A stretch of 63,404 nt of DNA from Cryobacterium melibiosiphilum (GTDB lineage: Bacteria > Actinomycetota > Actinomycetes > Actinomycetales > Microbacteriaceae). Every line of letters begins with the position of its first letter. Position 1 is the first letter of the stretch. The DNA is taken from the NCBI RefSeq assembly GCF_003602235.1, contig NZ_QZVS01000086.1, positions 62,305 through 125,708 of the forward strand. The letters are read 5' to 3'. A program made the position numbers and the translations under genes. Shown in pieces: positions 9,071 through 17,847 of this stretch. The notes below the pieces were generated by a model that saw only the letters and a program-made list of their open reading frames with translations, made no database searches and was not told where the DNA came from.

Positions 9071-10048
9071 TCAGTCGGGCGGCGGGAGCGGATTCGTGAC
9101 CGTAGGGGCGGCGACCTTGGTGACCGCGCGGGCGAGGGCCTCGCGCACAGCGATCACGCCGGGGCGGTTCGCACTCGACCGCCGGGCCGCGCTGAACAGG
9201 GTGCGGTGTGGGGCGCCCGGCAGGTGCAGCAGGCGCAGCGCGGGCGCCTTGCCGGCCCAGACCAGGTCGGGCAGCAGCCCCACGGCGTTGCCCGACTCGA
9301 TGAACCGGATGTGCGCCATCAGGTCGGCGGTCTCGAACCGCACATCGGGCTCGAACCCGGCCGCGCGGCACAGCTGCGTCGCCCACTCGCGGCTGGCGGT
9401 GCCGCGGGGTTCCATCACCCACGGCAGGGCGGATGCGTCCTCGAGCGTGTCGAGGCCGCGCAGCCGGTCGTACCCGGCCGGGGTGTCGAGGCCGCCCGGC
9501 AGGGCACCGGCCGGGCGGGGCGGGGCCGCGAGGCGCAGGGCATCCGTCGCCAGGTAGACCCGGTCGAGATCGGGCCAGTGCGCGCGGGTGTGGCCGGGAT
9601 ACTGCTCGGCGAGCACGAGGTCGAAGTCCCGCGCCGAGACCTCGAACAGGCCGCGCTCAGGCTCCCGCTCGGTGATCTCGATGCGCAGCGCCGGGTAGTC
9701 CTCGGCGAGGTAGCTGAGCGCCCGGGGAATCAGCGCGTGCGCCGCAGACTGGAACACCGCGACCCGCACCGTGCCCGACACCGTCGTCAGCGACGCGGTG
9801 ATCTCGGCCTCGGCACGCTCCAGCCGCTCGAGCAGGTGGGTGGTGTGCTCGACCAGGATCTCGGCCTGCGGGGTGAGCTGCACCCGGCGGCCGACCTTGT
9901 GCAGCAGCGGCACGCCGACCTCTTTTTCGAGCAGCGCGAGCTGCTGCGAGACCGAGGAGGGGCTGTAGGCGAGGGCCTCCGCGACACCGGCCAGGGTGCC
10001 GCGAATCTTCAGTTCGCGCAGCAGGCGAAGACGGCGCACGTCCAGCAT
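9071..10048 (-). CDS. LysR-family transcriptional regulator
   Basis: LysR-type regulator of 325 aa. The N-terminal winged HTH (residues about 1-60) is MLDVRRLRLLRELKIRGTLAGVAEAL followed by SPSSVSQQLALLEKEVGVPLL, and a periplasmic-binding-protein-like effector domain follows. ATG 10048 is preceded by a strong GGAGGTGAGTGG ribosome-binding site; an in-frame extension to 10099 runs into the promoter. It is divergent from putA across an AT-rich intergenic region, so control of proline degradation is a reasonable inference. The effector is unknown. Confidence 0.85.
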   Translation of the reverse strand: MLDVRRLRLLRELKIRGTLAGVAEALAYSPSSVSQQLALLEKEVGVPLLHKVGRRVQLTPQAEILVEHTTHLLERLERAEAEITASLTTVSGTVRVAVFQSAAHALIPRALSYLAEDYPALRIEITEREPERGLFEVSARDFDLVLAEQYPGHTRAHWPDLDRVYLATDALRLAAPPRPAGALPGGLDTPAGYDRLRGLDTLEDASALPWVMEPRGTASREWATQLCRAAGFEPDVRFETADLMAHIRFIESGNAVGLLPDLVWAGKAPALRLLHLPGAPHRTLFSAARRSSANRPGVIAVREALARAVTKVAAPTVTNPLPPPD

Positions 10049-10097
10049 CCACTCACCTCCCCGCAACCAGTCAGCAACAACCCAGCAACACCCACCC

Positions 10098-10120
10098 ATT
10101 CATCAATAATCCTAATGAAT
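10098..10120. promoter_or_regulatory. LysR-type operator between lysR and putA
   Basis: The inverted repeat ATTCAT-N11-ATGAAT fits the T-N11-A pattern of LysR boxes. It lies in a markedly AT-rich island (about 10095-10150) within otherwise GC-rich DNA, between the divergent regulator and putA. Binding by the adjacent LysR protein is inferred. Confidence 0.5.
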
Positions 10121-10230
10121 ACTGTGCATGAACAATCGCTTTTATTTAACCTTCCTGCGCCCGCAGACTGACAGGACACACTGACGTACACACAGGCGCC
10201 CACGGCGAACGAAAGGCTAGTCTCGTGACC

Positions 10231-13200
10231 ATGACCAACCCCATTTCTTCCCGCACCCAGCACGACCTGGGCGCTCCCGTTGTTGCCCTGGTGCGGAAGT
10301 GGTTGGCCGAAAGTTCGACGATTCCGACGGATGCCTCCGCCGAACGCCTCGCGGGCGTGCTGAAAGACCCGAACGGCCTCGATTTCACCGTCGGCTTCGT
10401 CGACGGCGTCATGCGCCCCGAAGACAAGATGGTCGCCGGCTACAACCTGCAGAAGGTCGCCGGCATCGCCCCCGAATTCCTGCCCGGCTACATGAAGGCC
10501 GCGATCGGCCTCGGCGGCGTGCTCGGACCGGTGCTGCCCTGGGTCGTCATTCCCGCCGCGCGCACCGTCTTGCGCCAGATGGTCGGCCACCTCGTCGTCG
10601 ACGCGACCCCCGACAAGCTCGGCCCGGCGATCGCCGCCCTGAGCGCCTCGGGCAACCGTCTTAACATCAACCTGCTCGGCGAGGCCGTGCTCGGCGAGAA
10701 AGAGGCCGACCGTCGCCTCGCCGGAACCCGGGCCCTGCTCGAACGCCCCGACGTGGACTACGTCTCGATCAAGGTCTCCTCGATCGCCAGCCAGATCTCG
10801 ATGTGGGCCTTCGACGAGTCCGTCGAACGCATCGTCGCCCGCCTGACCCCGCTGTTCGAGGTCGCCGCGAACTCGCCCACCCCGAAGTTCATCAACCTCG
10901 ACATGGAGGAGTACCGCGACCTCGACCTCACCGTCGCGGTCTTCGAGCGCCTGCTCGACCAACCCCAGCTCGCGAAGCTGGAGGCCGGCATCGTGCTGCA
11001 GGCCTACCTGCCCGACGCCCTCGGCGCCCTGCAGGGCCTCACTCACTGGGCGCAGGGCCGCCGCGCCTCGGGCGGAGCGCCGATCAAGGTGCGCGTCGTC
11101 AAGGGCGCCAACCTCGCCATGGAACACGTCGACGCCGCCGTGCACGACTGGCCGCTCGCGACCTTCGGCACCAAGCAGGACACCGACACCAACTACAAGC
11201 GCGTACTCAACTGGGCCTTGACCCCGCAGAACACGGATGCCGTGCGCATCGGCGTCGCCGGACACAACCTCTTCGACGTGGCCTGGGCACACCTGCTCTC
11301 CGTTCAGCGCGGTGTCGACGACCGGGTCGAGTTCGAGATGCTGCTCGGCATGGCGACCGGCCAGGCCGCCGCCGTCAGCCGCGACGTCGGCAAGCTGCTG
11401 CTCTACACCCCGGTCGTGAACCCGGCCGAGTTCGACGTGGCCATCAGCTACCTGATCCGCCGCCTCGAAGAGAACGCGAGCCAGGAGAACTTCATGTCGG
11501 CCGTGTTCGAGCTGACGGCGCAGCCGGTGCTGTTCGAGCGCGAGAAAGACCGCTTCCTCGCCTCCCTCGACGCCCTCACGACGGCCGTTCCCCGCCCCAA
11601 CCGCCGCCAGGACCGCGCCGCGGCGAGCGAGCTCCGCGCCCGCGAGCTCAAGCTCGCCAACGAGCCCGCCGCACCCGTCGCCGAGATGGACTCCGACCTG
11701 ACCGGGCTGCTGCTCGGCCTGACCCGCGGATCGGTGCCGCTGCACCACGGCTTCCACAACGAGCCAGACACCGACCCGTCGCTGCCGGCCAACCGCGCCT
11801 GGGCGCGCCGCATCCTGGGCCGGGTGGAGACATCCGATCTCGGTCGCGACACGATCGCCGCCGCCCGCATCGACTCCGTCGGTTTTCTCGACGGCGTCAT
11901 CGACACCGTCGTGCGGGCCGGCACCGTCTGGGGCGCCAAGACCGGCTCCGAACGCGCCGCCGTGCTGCACCGCGCCGGCCTCGCGCTGGCCGGAAACCGT
12001 GACCGCCTGATCGAGGTGATGGCCGCCGAGTGCGGCAAGACCATCGCCGAGGGTGACCCCGAGGTCAGTGAGGCGATCGACTTCGCGCACTACTACGCCG
12101 AACGCGCCAAGGACCTCGACCGTGTGCAGGGCGCCACCTTCGTGTCCTCCAAGCTCGTCGTCGTCACCCCGCCGTGGAACTTTCCGGTCGCCATCATCGC
12201 CGGCGGCATCCTGGCCGCCCTCGCCTCCGGCGCCGGCGTCATCGTCAAGCCCGCCACCCTCGCCCAGCGCAGCGGCGCGATCGTCGTCGAAGCACTCTGG
12301 GAGGCCGGCGTTCCGCGCGAACTGCTCTACCTGGTCGACTTCAAGGACCGCGCGCTCGGCACCCACCTGCTCTCGCACCCGGCCGTCGACCGCGTGATCC
12401 TCACCGGCGGCTACGAGACCGCCGAGCTGTTCCGCAGCTTCCGCACCGACCTGCCGCTGCTGGCGGAGACGAGCGGCAAGAACGCCATCATCGTCACCCC
12501 CTCGGCCGACTTCGACCTCGCCGCGGCCGACGTGGTCAAGAGCGCCTTCGGGCACGCCGGGCAGAAGTGCTCCGCCGCGAGCCTGCTGATCCTGGTCGGT
12601 TCCGTCGCCCGGTCCAAGCGCTTCATGGGCCAGCTGGTCGACGCCGCCACCTCGCTCAAGGTCGGCTACCCGAGCGACCCGACCAGCCAGATGGGCCCGA
12701 TCATCGCCCCGGCCGAGGGCAAACTGCTGCACGCCCTGACCACCCTCGGCGCCGACGAGGAATGGCTCGTCGAGCCCAAGCAGCTCGATGAGACCGGCAC
12801 GCTCTGGTCGCCCGGCATCCGCATCGGGGTCGAGCCCGGTTCCTACGCCCACCTGACCGAATTCTTCGGCCCCATGCTGAGTGTGATGCACGCCCGCACC
12901 CTGGAGGAGGCCATCCGCTTGCAGAACGCGGTGGACTACGGCCTGACCAGCGGGCTGCACTCCCTCGACGCCGATGAGCTCGCACTCTGGCTTGAGACGA
13001 TCGAGGCCGGCAACCTCTACGTCAACCGCGGCATCACCGGCGCGGTCGTGCAGCGCCAGCCCTTCGGCGGCTGGAAGAAGAGCGCGGTCGGCCCCGGCAC
13101 CAAGGCCGGCGGCCCGAACTACCTCTACGGCTTCGGCAGCTGGGTCAGCGAGCCGGGCCGCAACAGCTCGACGCTGCACCTGCGCGGCCTCGACAGCCAC

Positions 13201-13800
13201 GTGACCGACGTCATCGAAGCGTCCCAGACGGTGCTCGAATACGCCGACTTCGACGTGCTGCGCCGCTCCGCCGTGAGCGACGCGCTCGCCTGGCGCGAGG
13301 AGTTCGGCACCCGCAAAGACGTCTCGGGCCTCGGCCTCGAGCGCAACGTCTTCCGTTACCGGGCTCTGCCGGTGACGGTGCGGCTGACGGATGCCGGCAC
13401 CCTCTCGCACCTGCTGCGGGTGCTGGCCGCCGCGACCCTGTCGCGCTCGAAGTTCCAGGTGTCGAGCTCGCAGCCGGTGCCGCTCAATGTGCGCGCCGCG
13501 CTCGAAGCCCGCGAGGTGCCGATCATCGTCGAGGGCGACACCGAGTGGCTCGAACGCGCCGCCAACGGCGGCATCGAGACGACGCGGGTGCGGCTTGTCG
13601 GCGACCCGATGCTCGGGGCCGGGGATGAGGCATCCGCCCTCGCCGCCGCCCTGGGCGGACGCCCCGATATCGCCGTGTACGCGCACCCGGTCACCCAGGC
13701 CGGCCGCGTCGAGCTGCTGCCGTTCCTGCGCGAGCAGGCCATCTCGATCACGGCGCACCGCTTCGGCAACCCGAGCACGCTCTCGGACGGCCTGATCTAA
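10231..13800 (+). CDS. putA: bifunctional proline dehydrogenase / glutamate-semialdehyde dehydrogenase PutA
   Basis: Oxidises proline to P5C (FAD domain, residues about 1-450) and P5C/glutamate semialdehyde to glutamate (NAD ALDH domain, about 500-990); roughly 1189 aa. The N half shows the barrel segments VRVVKGANLAMEH, QAYLPDA and LEENASQENFM. The ALDH half shows PWNFPVAI, E746 in LLAETSGKN and nucleophile C780 in GHAGQKCSA. The remaining about 200 residues are a C-terminal domain of unclear role. There is no N-terminal ribbon-helix-helix domain, so it should not be self-regulating. A TAGTCT -10 lies 7 nt before ATG 10231; GTG 10225 is an alternative start. A strong hairpin follows the stop. 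It would receive semialdehyde from RocD at 23.7 kb. Confidence 0.95.
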   Translation: MTNPISSRTQHDLGAPVVALVRKWLAESSTIPTDASAERLAGVLKDPNGLDFTVGFVDGVMRPEDKMVAGYNLQKVAGIAPEFLPGYMKAAIGLGGVLGPVLPWVVIPAARTVLRQMVGHLVVDATPDKLGPAIAALSASGNRLNINLLGEAVLGEKEADRRLAGTRALLERPDVDYVSIKVSSIASQISMWAFDESVERIVARLTPLFEVAANSPTPKFINLDMEEYRDLDLTVAVFERLLDQPQLAKLEAGIVLQAYLPDALGALQGLTHWAQGRRASGGAPIKVRVVKGANLAMEHVDAAVHDWPLATFGTKQDTDTNYKRVLNWALTPQNTDAVRIGVAGHNLFDVAWAHLLSVQRGVDDRVEFEMLLGMATGQAAAVSRDVGKLLLYTPVVNPAEFDVAISYLIRRLEENASQENFMSAVFELTAQPVLFEREKDRFLASLDALTTAVPRPNRRQDRAAASELRARELKLANEPAAPVAEMDSDLTGLLLGLTRGSVPLHHGFHNEPDTDPSLPANRAWARRILGRVETSDLGRDTIAAARIDSVGFLDGVIDTVVRAGTVWGAKTGSERAAVLHRAGLALAGNRDRLIEVMAAECGKTIAEGDPEVSEAIDFAHYYAERAKDLDRVQGATFVSSKLVVVTPPWNFPVAIIAGGILAALASGAGVIVKPATLAQRSGAIVVEALWEAGVPRELLYLVDFKDRALGTHLLSHPAVDRVILTGGYETAELFRSFRTDLPLLAETSGKNAIIVTPSADFDLAAADVVKSAFGHAGQKCSAASLLILVGSVARSKRFMGQLVDAATSLKVGYPSDPTSQMGPIIAPAEGKLLHALTTLGADEEWLVEPKQLDETGTLWSPGIRIGVEPGSYAHLTEFFGPMLSVMHARTLEEAIRLQNAVDYGLTSGLHSLDADELALWLETIEAGNLYVNRGITGAVVQRQPFGGWKKSAVGPGTKAGGPNYLYGFGSWVSEPGRNSSTLHLRGLDSHVTDVIEASQTVLEYADFDVLRRSAVSDALAWREEFGTRKDVSGLGLERNVFRYRALPVTVRLTDAGTLSHLLRVLAAATLSRSKFQVSSSQPVPLNVRAALEAREVPIIVEGDTEWLERAANGGIETTRVRLVGDPMLGAGDEASALAAALGGRPDIAVYAHPVTQAGRVELLPFLREQAISITAHRFGNPSTLSDGLI

Positions 13801-13812
13801 GCGAAGCCGGAG

Positions 13813-13836
13813 GGCCGGCCCCTGCGGGGGCCGGCC
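13813..13836 (+). terminator. terminator hairpin after putA
   Basis: A perfect 10-bp stem GGCCGGCCCC / GGGGCCGGCC with a TGCG loop starts 12 bp after the putA stop. It lacks a clear U-tract. Confidence 0.75.
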
Positions 13837-13872
13837 TGCGCCGAGCGGGCGCACAGCCGAGCGGGCGTACAG

Positions 13873-13900
13873 TTGTGAAACGAGCACGGGCCGCTATTCT
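13873..13900 (+). promoter_or_regulatory. promoter of the olefin operon
   Basis: The -35 TTGTGA (13873-13878) and -10 TATTCT (13895-13900) are separated by 16 bp. The -10 ends six bases before an in-frame GTG at 13907. Transcription would therefore begin at about 13907, giving either a leaderless GTG start or a 63-nt leader to TTG 13970. Confidence 0.65.
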
Positions 13901-13969
13901 GGGTCAGTGCTCGGGGCCGGGCCGCCAGTGCCGGGGCACACCGGTCACAATTCGATAAGGGAATCACAG

Positions 13970-14992
13970 TTGAATGGAAACGCGACGACTCGGCACAGCA
14001 ATGTCGCTCTGCTGTCAGTAGCCAGCACCATCGCGCCGCGTATCACCACCTCGGAAGAGATCGACCGTCAGTTGCAGCCCGTGCTGAGCCGGCTGCGCCT
14101 GCCGAAGCGTCTGTTGCAGCGGGTCGCCGGAGTGCAGGAACGCCGAAATTGGAACCCTGACCAGGGTTTTGATGACGCAGCGGTCTCGGCCGGCAAGCGC
14201 GCCCTCGCCCAGGCGGGCATCGATCCGTCTCAGGTCGGGCTGCTCATCAACACCTCCGTCACCCGCAAGCACCTCGAACCCTCCGTCGCGGTGCGCATCC
14301 ACCACGGCCTCGGCCTGCCGTCCTCGGCCACCAACTTCGACATCGCCAACGCCTGCCTGGGCTTCGTCAACGGCATGACCCTCGCCGCGCAGCTCATCGA
14401 CAGCGGCCAGATCACGTACGCGGTCGTCATCGACGGTGAAGACGCCGACGAGATCCAGACCAACACCATCGACCGGCTCGGGCGCGAGGGCATCAACCGC
14501 ACCGACTTCATGAGCGAATTCGCGAGCCTCACCCTCGGCTCCGGCGCGGCGGCGGCCGTGCTCGGCCCGGCGGATGCCCACCCCGAGGGCCACCGTATGC
14601 TCGGCGGCGTCACCCGCGCGGCCACCGAATTCAACGCCCTCTGTGTCGGCAGCGTCGACGGCATGTTCACCGACGCCCGCGCCCTGCTCAAGGGCGGAAT
14701 GGAACTCGTCGTGTCCGCCTGGACCGAAGCGCGCCGAGACTGGAACTGGTCGAACATGGACCGCTACATCGTGCACCAGGTCAGCGACGTGCACACCAAC
14801 GCGCTGCTCAAGGCGACCGGCATGGACCGCAGCAAGGTTCCGCTGACCTACCCGACCTACGGCAACGTGGGCCCGGCCTCGATCCCGATCACCCTCGCCC
14901 AGGAGGCCCCGGCCCTCGCCAGGGGCAACCGGGTGTTGCTGATGGGCGTCGGTTCGGGCCTGAACACCGCGATGATGGAAATCCTCTGGTGA
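13970..14992 (+). CDS. oleA: OleA, 3-oxoacyl-ACP-synthase-III-like head-to-head acyl-CoA condensing enzyme
   Basis: Thiolase-superfamily enzyme (340 aa from TTG 13970) that condenses two long-chain acyl-CoAs to a beta-keto acid, the first step of long-chain olefin synthesis. The catalytic triad is visible: C129 in NACLGFVNG, His in DRYIVHQVSDVHTNALL and Asn in TYPTYGNVGPAS. The NVALLSVAS...ITTSEEIDRQLQPVLSRLRLP N-terminus is characteristic of OleA rather than FabH. TTG 13970 is preceded by AAGGGAA; GTG 13907 would add 21 residues and is matched by a leaderless promoter. The family N-terminus agrees better with the shorter form. It overlaps oleBC by 4 nt (GTGA). Confidence 0.9.
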   Translation: MNGNATTRHSNVALLSVASTIAPRITTSEEIDRQLQPVLSRLRLPKRLLQRVAGVQERRNWNPDQGFDDAAVSAGKRALAQAGIDPSQVGLLINTSVTRKHLEPSVAVRIHHGLGLPSSATNFDIANACLGFVNGMTLAAQLIDSGQITYAVVIDGEDADEIQTNTIDRLGREGINRTDFMSEFASLTLGSGAAAAVLGPADAHPEGHRMLGGVTRAATEFNALCVGSVDGMFTDARALLKGGMELVVSAWTEARRDWNWSNMDRYIVHQVSDVHTNALLKATGMDRSKVPLTYPTYGNVGPASIPITLAQEAPALARGNRVLLMGVGSGLNTAMMEILW

Positions 14993-17847
14993 TTTCGGTT
15001 TCCCGCACGTCCCGGCGACTTCCGCGGGCGGCCTCGCTGCGCGCCCCGGCAGCACTGCCGCCGACCGGGCTGCCGGGACTCGTACCCGAGTTCTCCCGCC
15101 TCGTAGAGGTGCCCGAAACCAGCCTCGCCGCGACGGGTTCGACCCTCGCCGTCACCCGCACCTGGCACCTGCTCGACAACGGCCCCGAACTGCTCTCGCA
15201 GGGCACCCCGATTCTCGGCACCGTGCTCTGCGTGCACGGCAACCCGACCTGGTCCTACCTCTGGCGTGACCTCGTCGCCCAGGCGACGGATGCCGCGGCC
15301 CTGGCCACCGGCACCGGCCCGGGTGCAGGCGCGCCCGGCGCCTGGCGCGTCATCGCCGTCGACCAGCTCGACATGGGCTTCTCCGAGCGCACCGGCGTGG
15401 CCCGGCCGCTCGCCCGCCGGGTGCGGGACCTCGCCGACCTCACCGACGCCCTCGGCCTCGAAGGCCCGGTCGTCACCTTCGGGCACGACTGGGGCGGATC
15501 CATCTCGCTCGGCTGGGCCGTCGACCACCCCGAACTGCTCGCCGGCATCATGCTGCTCAACACCGCCGTGCACCAGCCGGCCGCGTTCCCGGTGCCCGCG
15601 CCACTGCGCCTCGCCCTGCGTCGCTCGGTGCTCGGCACGGCGACCGTCGCGACGCCCGCGTTCCTGGCCACGACCCTGGCGCTGGCGCATCCCTCGCTCG
15701 CGCCTGACGTGAAGGCCGCCTACCGCGCGCCGTATCGCAGTGCCGCCCGACGCGGCGGCATCGGCGCCTTCGTGGCGGACATTCCGGTCGCGCTGACACA
15801 CGAGAGCCGGCCCGAACTCGACCGAGTGGCGGAGGCGCTGCGCGCGCTGACCGTTCCGGCGCTGATGCTGTGGGGTCCGCGTGACCCGATTTTCAGCGAC
15901 CGCTACCTCGACGACCTCGTCGAGCGGATGCCGCACGCCGACGTGCACCGCTTCGAGGGCTCCGGACACCTTGTGATGGAGGACTCGCCATACGCCGCGA
16001 TGGCGCTCGGCTGGCTCGGAGCGCGCGTGGCGCCGGGCGTCCCGACCGCCCCGGCCGCCCCGACCGAGGCCGCGGCGGTCGCTACGACCGCCCCGGTGAC
16101 CGGAGCTGAGGCATCCGTCGCCGGCGACCCGGCCGCGATCGCCTACCGGCCGCTCTGGCACTACCTCGACGAGCTGCAGGGCAGCGACGAGACCGCGCTC
16201 GTGGACATGAACCCGGGCGCCGCGGCCACCGGCCCGCGTGTCGTGACCTGGCGGCTGCTGTCGCGCCGGGTGCGGCAGATCGCCGCCGGCCTCGTGAGCA
16301 TCGGCGTGAAACCGGGCGACCGGGTGTCGCTGCTCGTGCCTCCCGGCGCCGACCTCACCGCGGTGCTCTACGCCTGCGTGCGCATCGGTGCGATCGTCGT
16401 CGTCGCGGATGCCGGCCTCGGCCTGAAGGGGCTGACCCGCGCCGTGCGCGGCGCCCGCCCCGACCACGTGATCGGGGCCGCCCCCGGCCTCATGGCCGCC
16501 CGCGCGCTCGGCTGGCCCGGGCAGAAGATCGCCACCGCGCGCTTCCCGGCCGCGGTCGCCCGCAGCCTCGGCGTGAAGCACACCCTCGCCTCCTTGATCG
16601 CGCGGGGGCGCGCCACCGGCGCCGTGCTGCCGCCCGAACCCGCGCCGACCGACGTCGCCGCGGTGCTGTTCACGAGCGGATCCACCGGCCCCGCGAAGGG
16701 CGTCGTCTACACCCACGACCAGCTCTCCAAGGTCAGCTACGCCCTGTTCACGCAGTACGGCGTGGGCCGCGGCACCGGCCTCGTCGCCGGCTTCGCCCCC
16801 TTCGCGCTGCTCGGCCCGGCCCTCGGCGCCCGCTCGGTCACCCCCGACATGGACGTCACCTCGCCCAAGACCCTCACCGCGACCGCCGTCGCCGCCGCGG
16901 TCGCCGCGATCGATGCGACCGTGGTCTTTCTCTCACCCGCCGCTCTCGCCAACGTCGTCGCGACCGCCGACGCCCTCAGCGCGGCCGACCACGCGGCCCT
17001 CGCCGGGGTGCGGAGCTTTCTCTCGGCCGGTGCCCCGGTGTCGGAGCCGCTGCTGGCCGCCGCCGCGCACCTGATGCCGGGAGCGACCGCGCACACCCCG
17101 TACGGCATGACCGAGGGGCTGCTGATGGCCGACATCACGCTCGAGGGCATCCGCGAGGCGAGCGCGCCGGCCGTGATCCCGGTGACGGATGCTGCGTCCG
17201 AGTCCCCGGCCGCCCCCGGCGGAGTCTGCGTCGGCACGGCCACGGCGACGACGCGCATCCGGATCAGCGCGCTCGACGCTGCCGGGCTGGCCGTCGGCGA
17301 GCTGAGCGAAGCATCCGGTGTGACCGGGGAAATCGTCGTCTCGGCCCCGCACGTGAAGGACCACTACGACCGGCTCTGGTCGACCGACGCAGCCTCCAAG
17401 CGCGGCGCGCCCACGGGGGAGCGCTGGCACCGCACCGGCGATGTCGGACACCTCGACGAGGCCGGCCGGCTCTGGGTCGAGGGCCGCATGCAACACCTCA
17501 TCGTCACCGCCGAGGGCGTCGTGACCCCGGTCGGCCCCGAGCAGCGGGTCGAGTCCGTGGCCGCCGTTGCTCGCGCGGCGATCGTCGGCGTGGGCCCGGT
17601 CGGCACCCAGCACCTGGTCGCCGTCGTGGAGACCGTCCTGCCGTCGCGCCGGGTCGCACTCGCCGGCGCGGACCTGGCCAGCGCGGTGCGGGCATCCGTC
17701 GCCGATGCCGGCGGCCCCCCACTCGCCGCCGTGCTCGTGGTGCCGCGCCTGCCGACCGACATTCGCCACAACTCCAAGATCGACCGCAGCAAGCTCTCCC
17801 GCTGGGCCAGCGGCGTGCTCGCCGGTGGCCGGATGCGCCAGCCGTGA
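14989..17847 (+). CDS. oleBC: OleBC fusion: beta-lactone decarboxylase + beta-lactone synthetase
   Basis: A 952-aa fusion. Residues 1 to about 345 are a haloalkane-dehalogenase-like alpha/beta hydrolase (OleB): HGNPTWSYLWRDL oxyanion region, nucleophile D167 in GHDWGG and H327 in GSGHLVMED. OleB turns the beta-lactone into the olefin plus CO2. Residues about 375-952 are an ANL/AMP-binding domain (OleC): P-loop SGSTGPAKG with K570, YGMTEG, GDVGHLDEAGRLWVEGR and terminal NSKIDRSKL. OleC makes the beta-lactone from the beta-hydroxy acid with ATP. An Ala/Pro/Thr-rich linker (about 345-372) joins the halves. GTG starts overlap the neighbours by 4 nt on both sides. Fused OleBC is known in actinobacteria. 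Confidence 0.92.
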   Translation: MISVSRTSRRLPRAASLRAPAALPPTGLPGLVPEFSRLVEVPETSLAATGSTLAVTRTWHLLDNGPELLSQGTPILGTVLCVHGNPTWSYLWRDLVAQATDAAALATGTGPGAGAPGAWRVIAVDQLDMGFSERTGVARPLARRVRDLADLTDALGLEGPVVTFGHDWGGSISLGWAVDHPELLAGIMLLNTAVHQPAAFPVPAPLRLALRRSVLGTATVATPAFLATTLALAHPSLAPDVKAAYRAPYRSAARRGGIGAFVADIPVALTHESRPELDRVAEALRALTVPALMLWGPRDPIFSDRYLDDLVERMPHADVHRFEGSGHLVMEDSPYAAMALGWLGARVAPGVPTAPAAPTEAAAVATTAPVTGAEASVAGDPAAIAYRPLWHYLDELQGSDETALVDMNPGAAATGPRVVTWRLLSRRVRQIAAGLVSIGVKPGDRVSLLVPPGADLTAVLYACVRIGAIVVVADAGLGLKGLTRAVRGARPDHVIGAAPGLMAARALGWPGQKIATARFPAAVARSLGVKHTLASLIARGRATGAVLPPEPAPTDVAAVLFTSGSTGPAKGVVYTHDQLSKVSYALFTQYGVGRGTGLVAGFAPFALLGPALGARSVTPDMDVTSPKTLTATAVAAAVAAIDATVVFLSPAALANVVATADALSAADHAALAGVRSFLSAGAPVSEPLLAAAAHLMPGATAHTPYGMTEGLLMADITLEGIREASAPAVIPVTDAASESPAAPGGVCVGTATATTRIRISALDAAGLAVGELSEASGVTGEIVVSAPHVKDHYDRLWSTDAASKRGAPTGERWHRTGDVGHLDEAGRLWVEGRMQHLIVTAEGVVTPVGPEQRVESVAAVARAAIVGVGPVGTQHLVAVVETVLPSRRVALAGADLASAVRASVADAGGPPLAAVLVVPRLPTDIRHNSKIDRSKLSRWASGVLAGGRMRQP

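Noticed and set aside
10009..13887. Very long open frame on the minus strand opposite putA
   Set aside because: It mirrors putA, has no recognisable domain, and is rich in Arg/Gly/Ala/His as expected from the complement of GC-rich codons. A comparable frame opposite the phosphoesterase gene (4642-8505) was rejected for the same reason.
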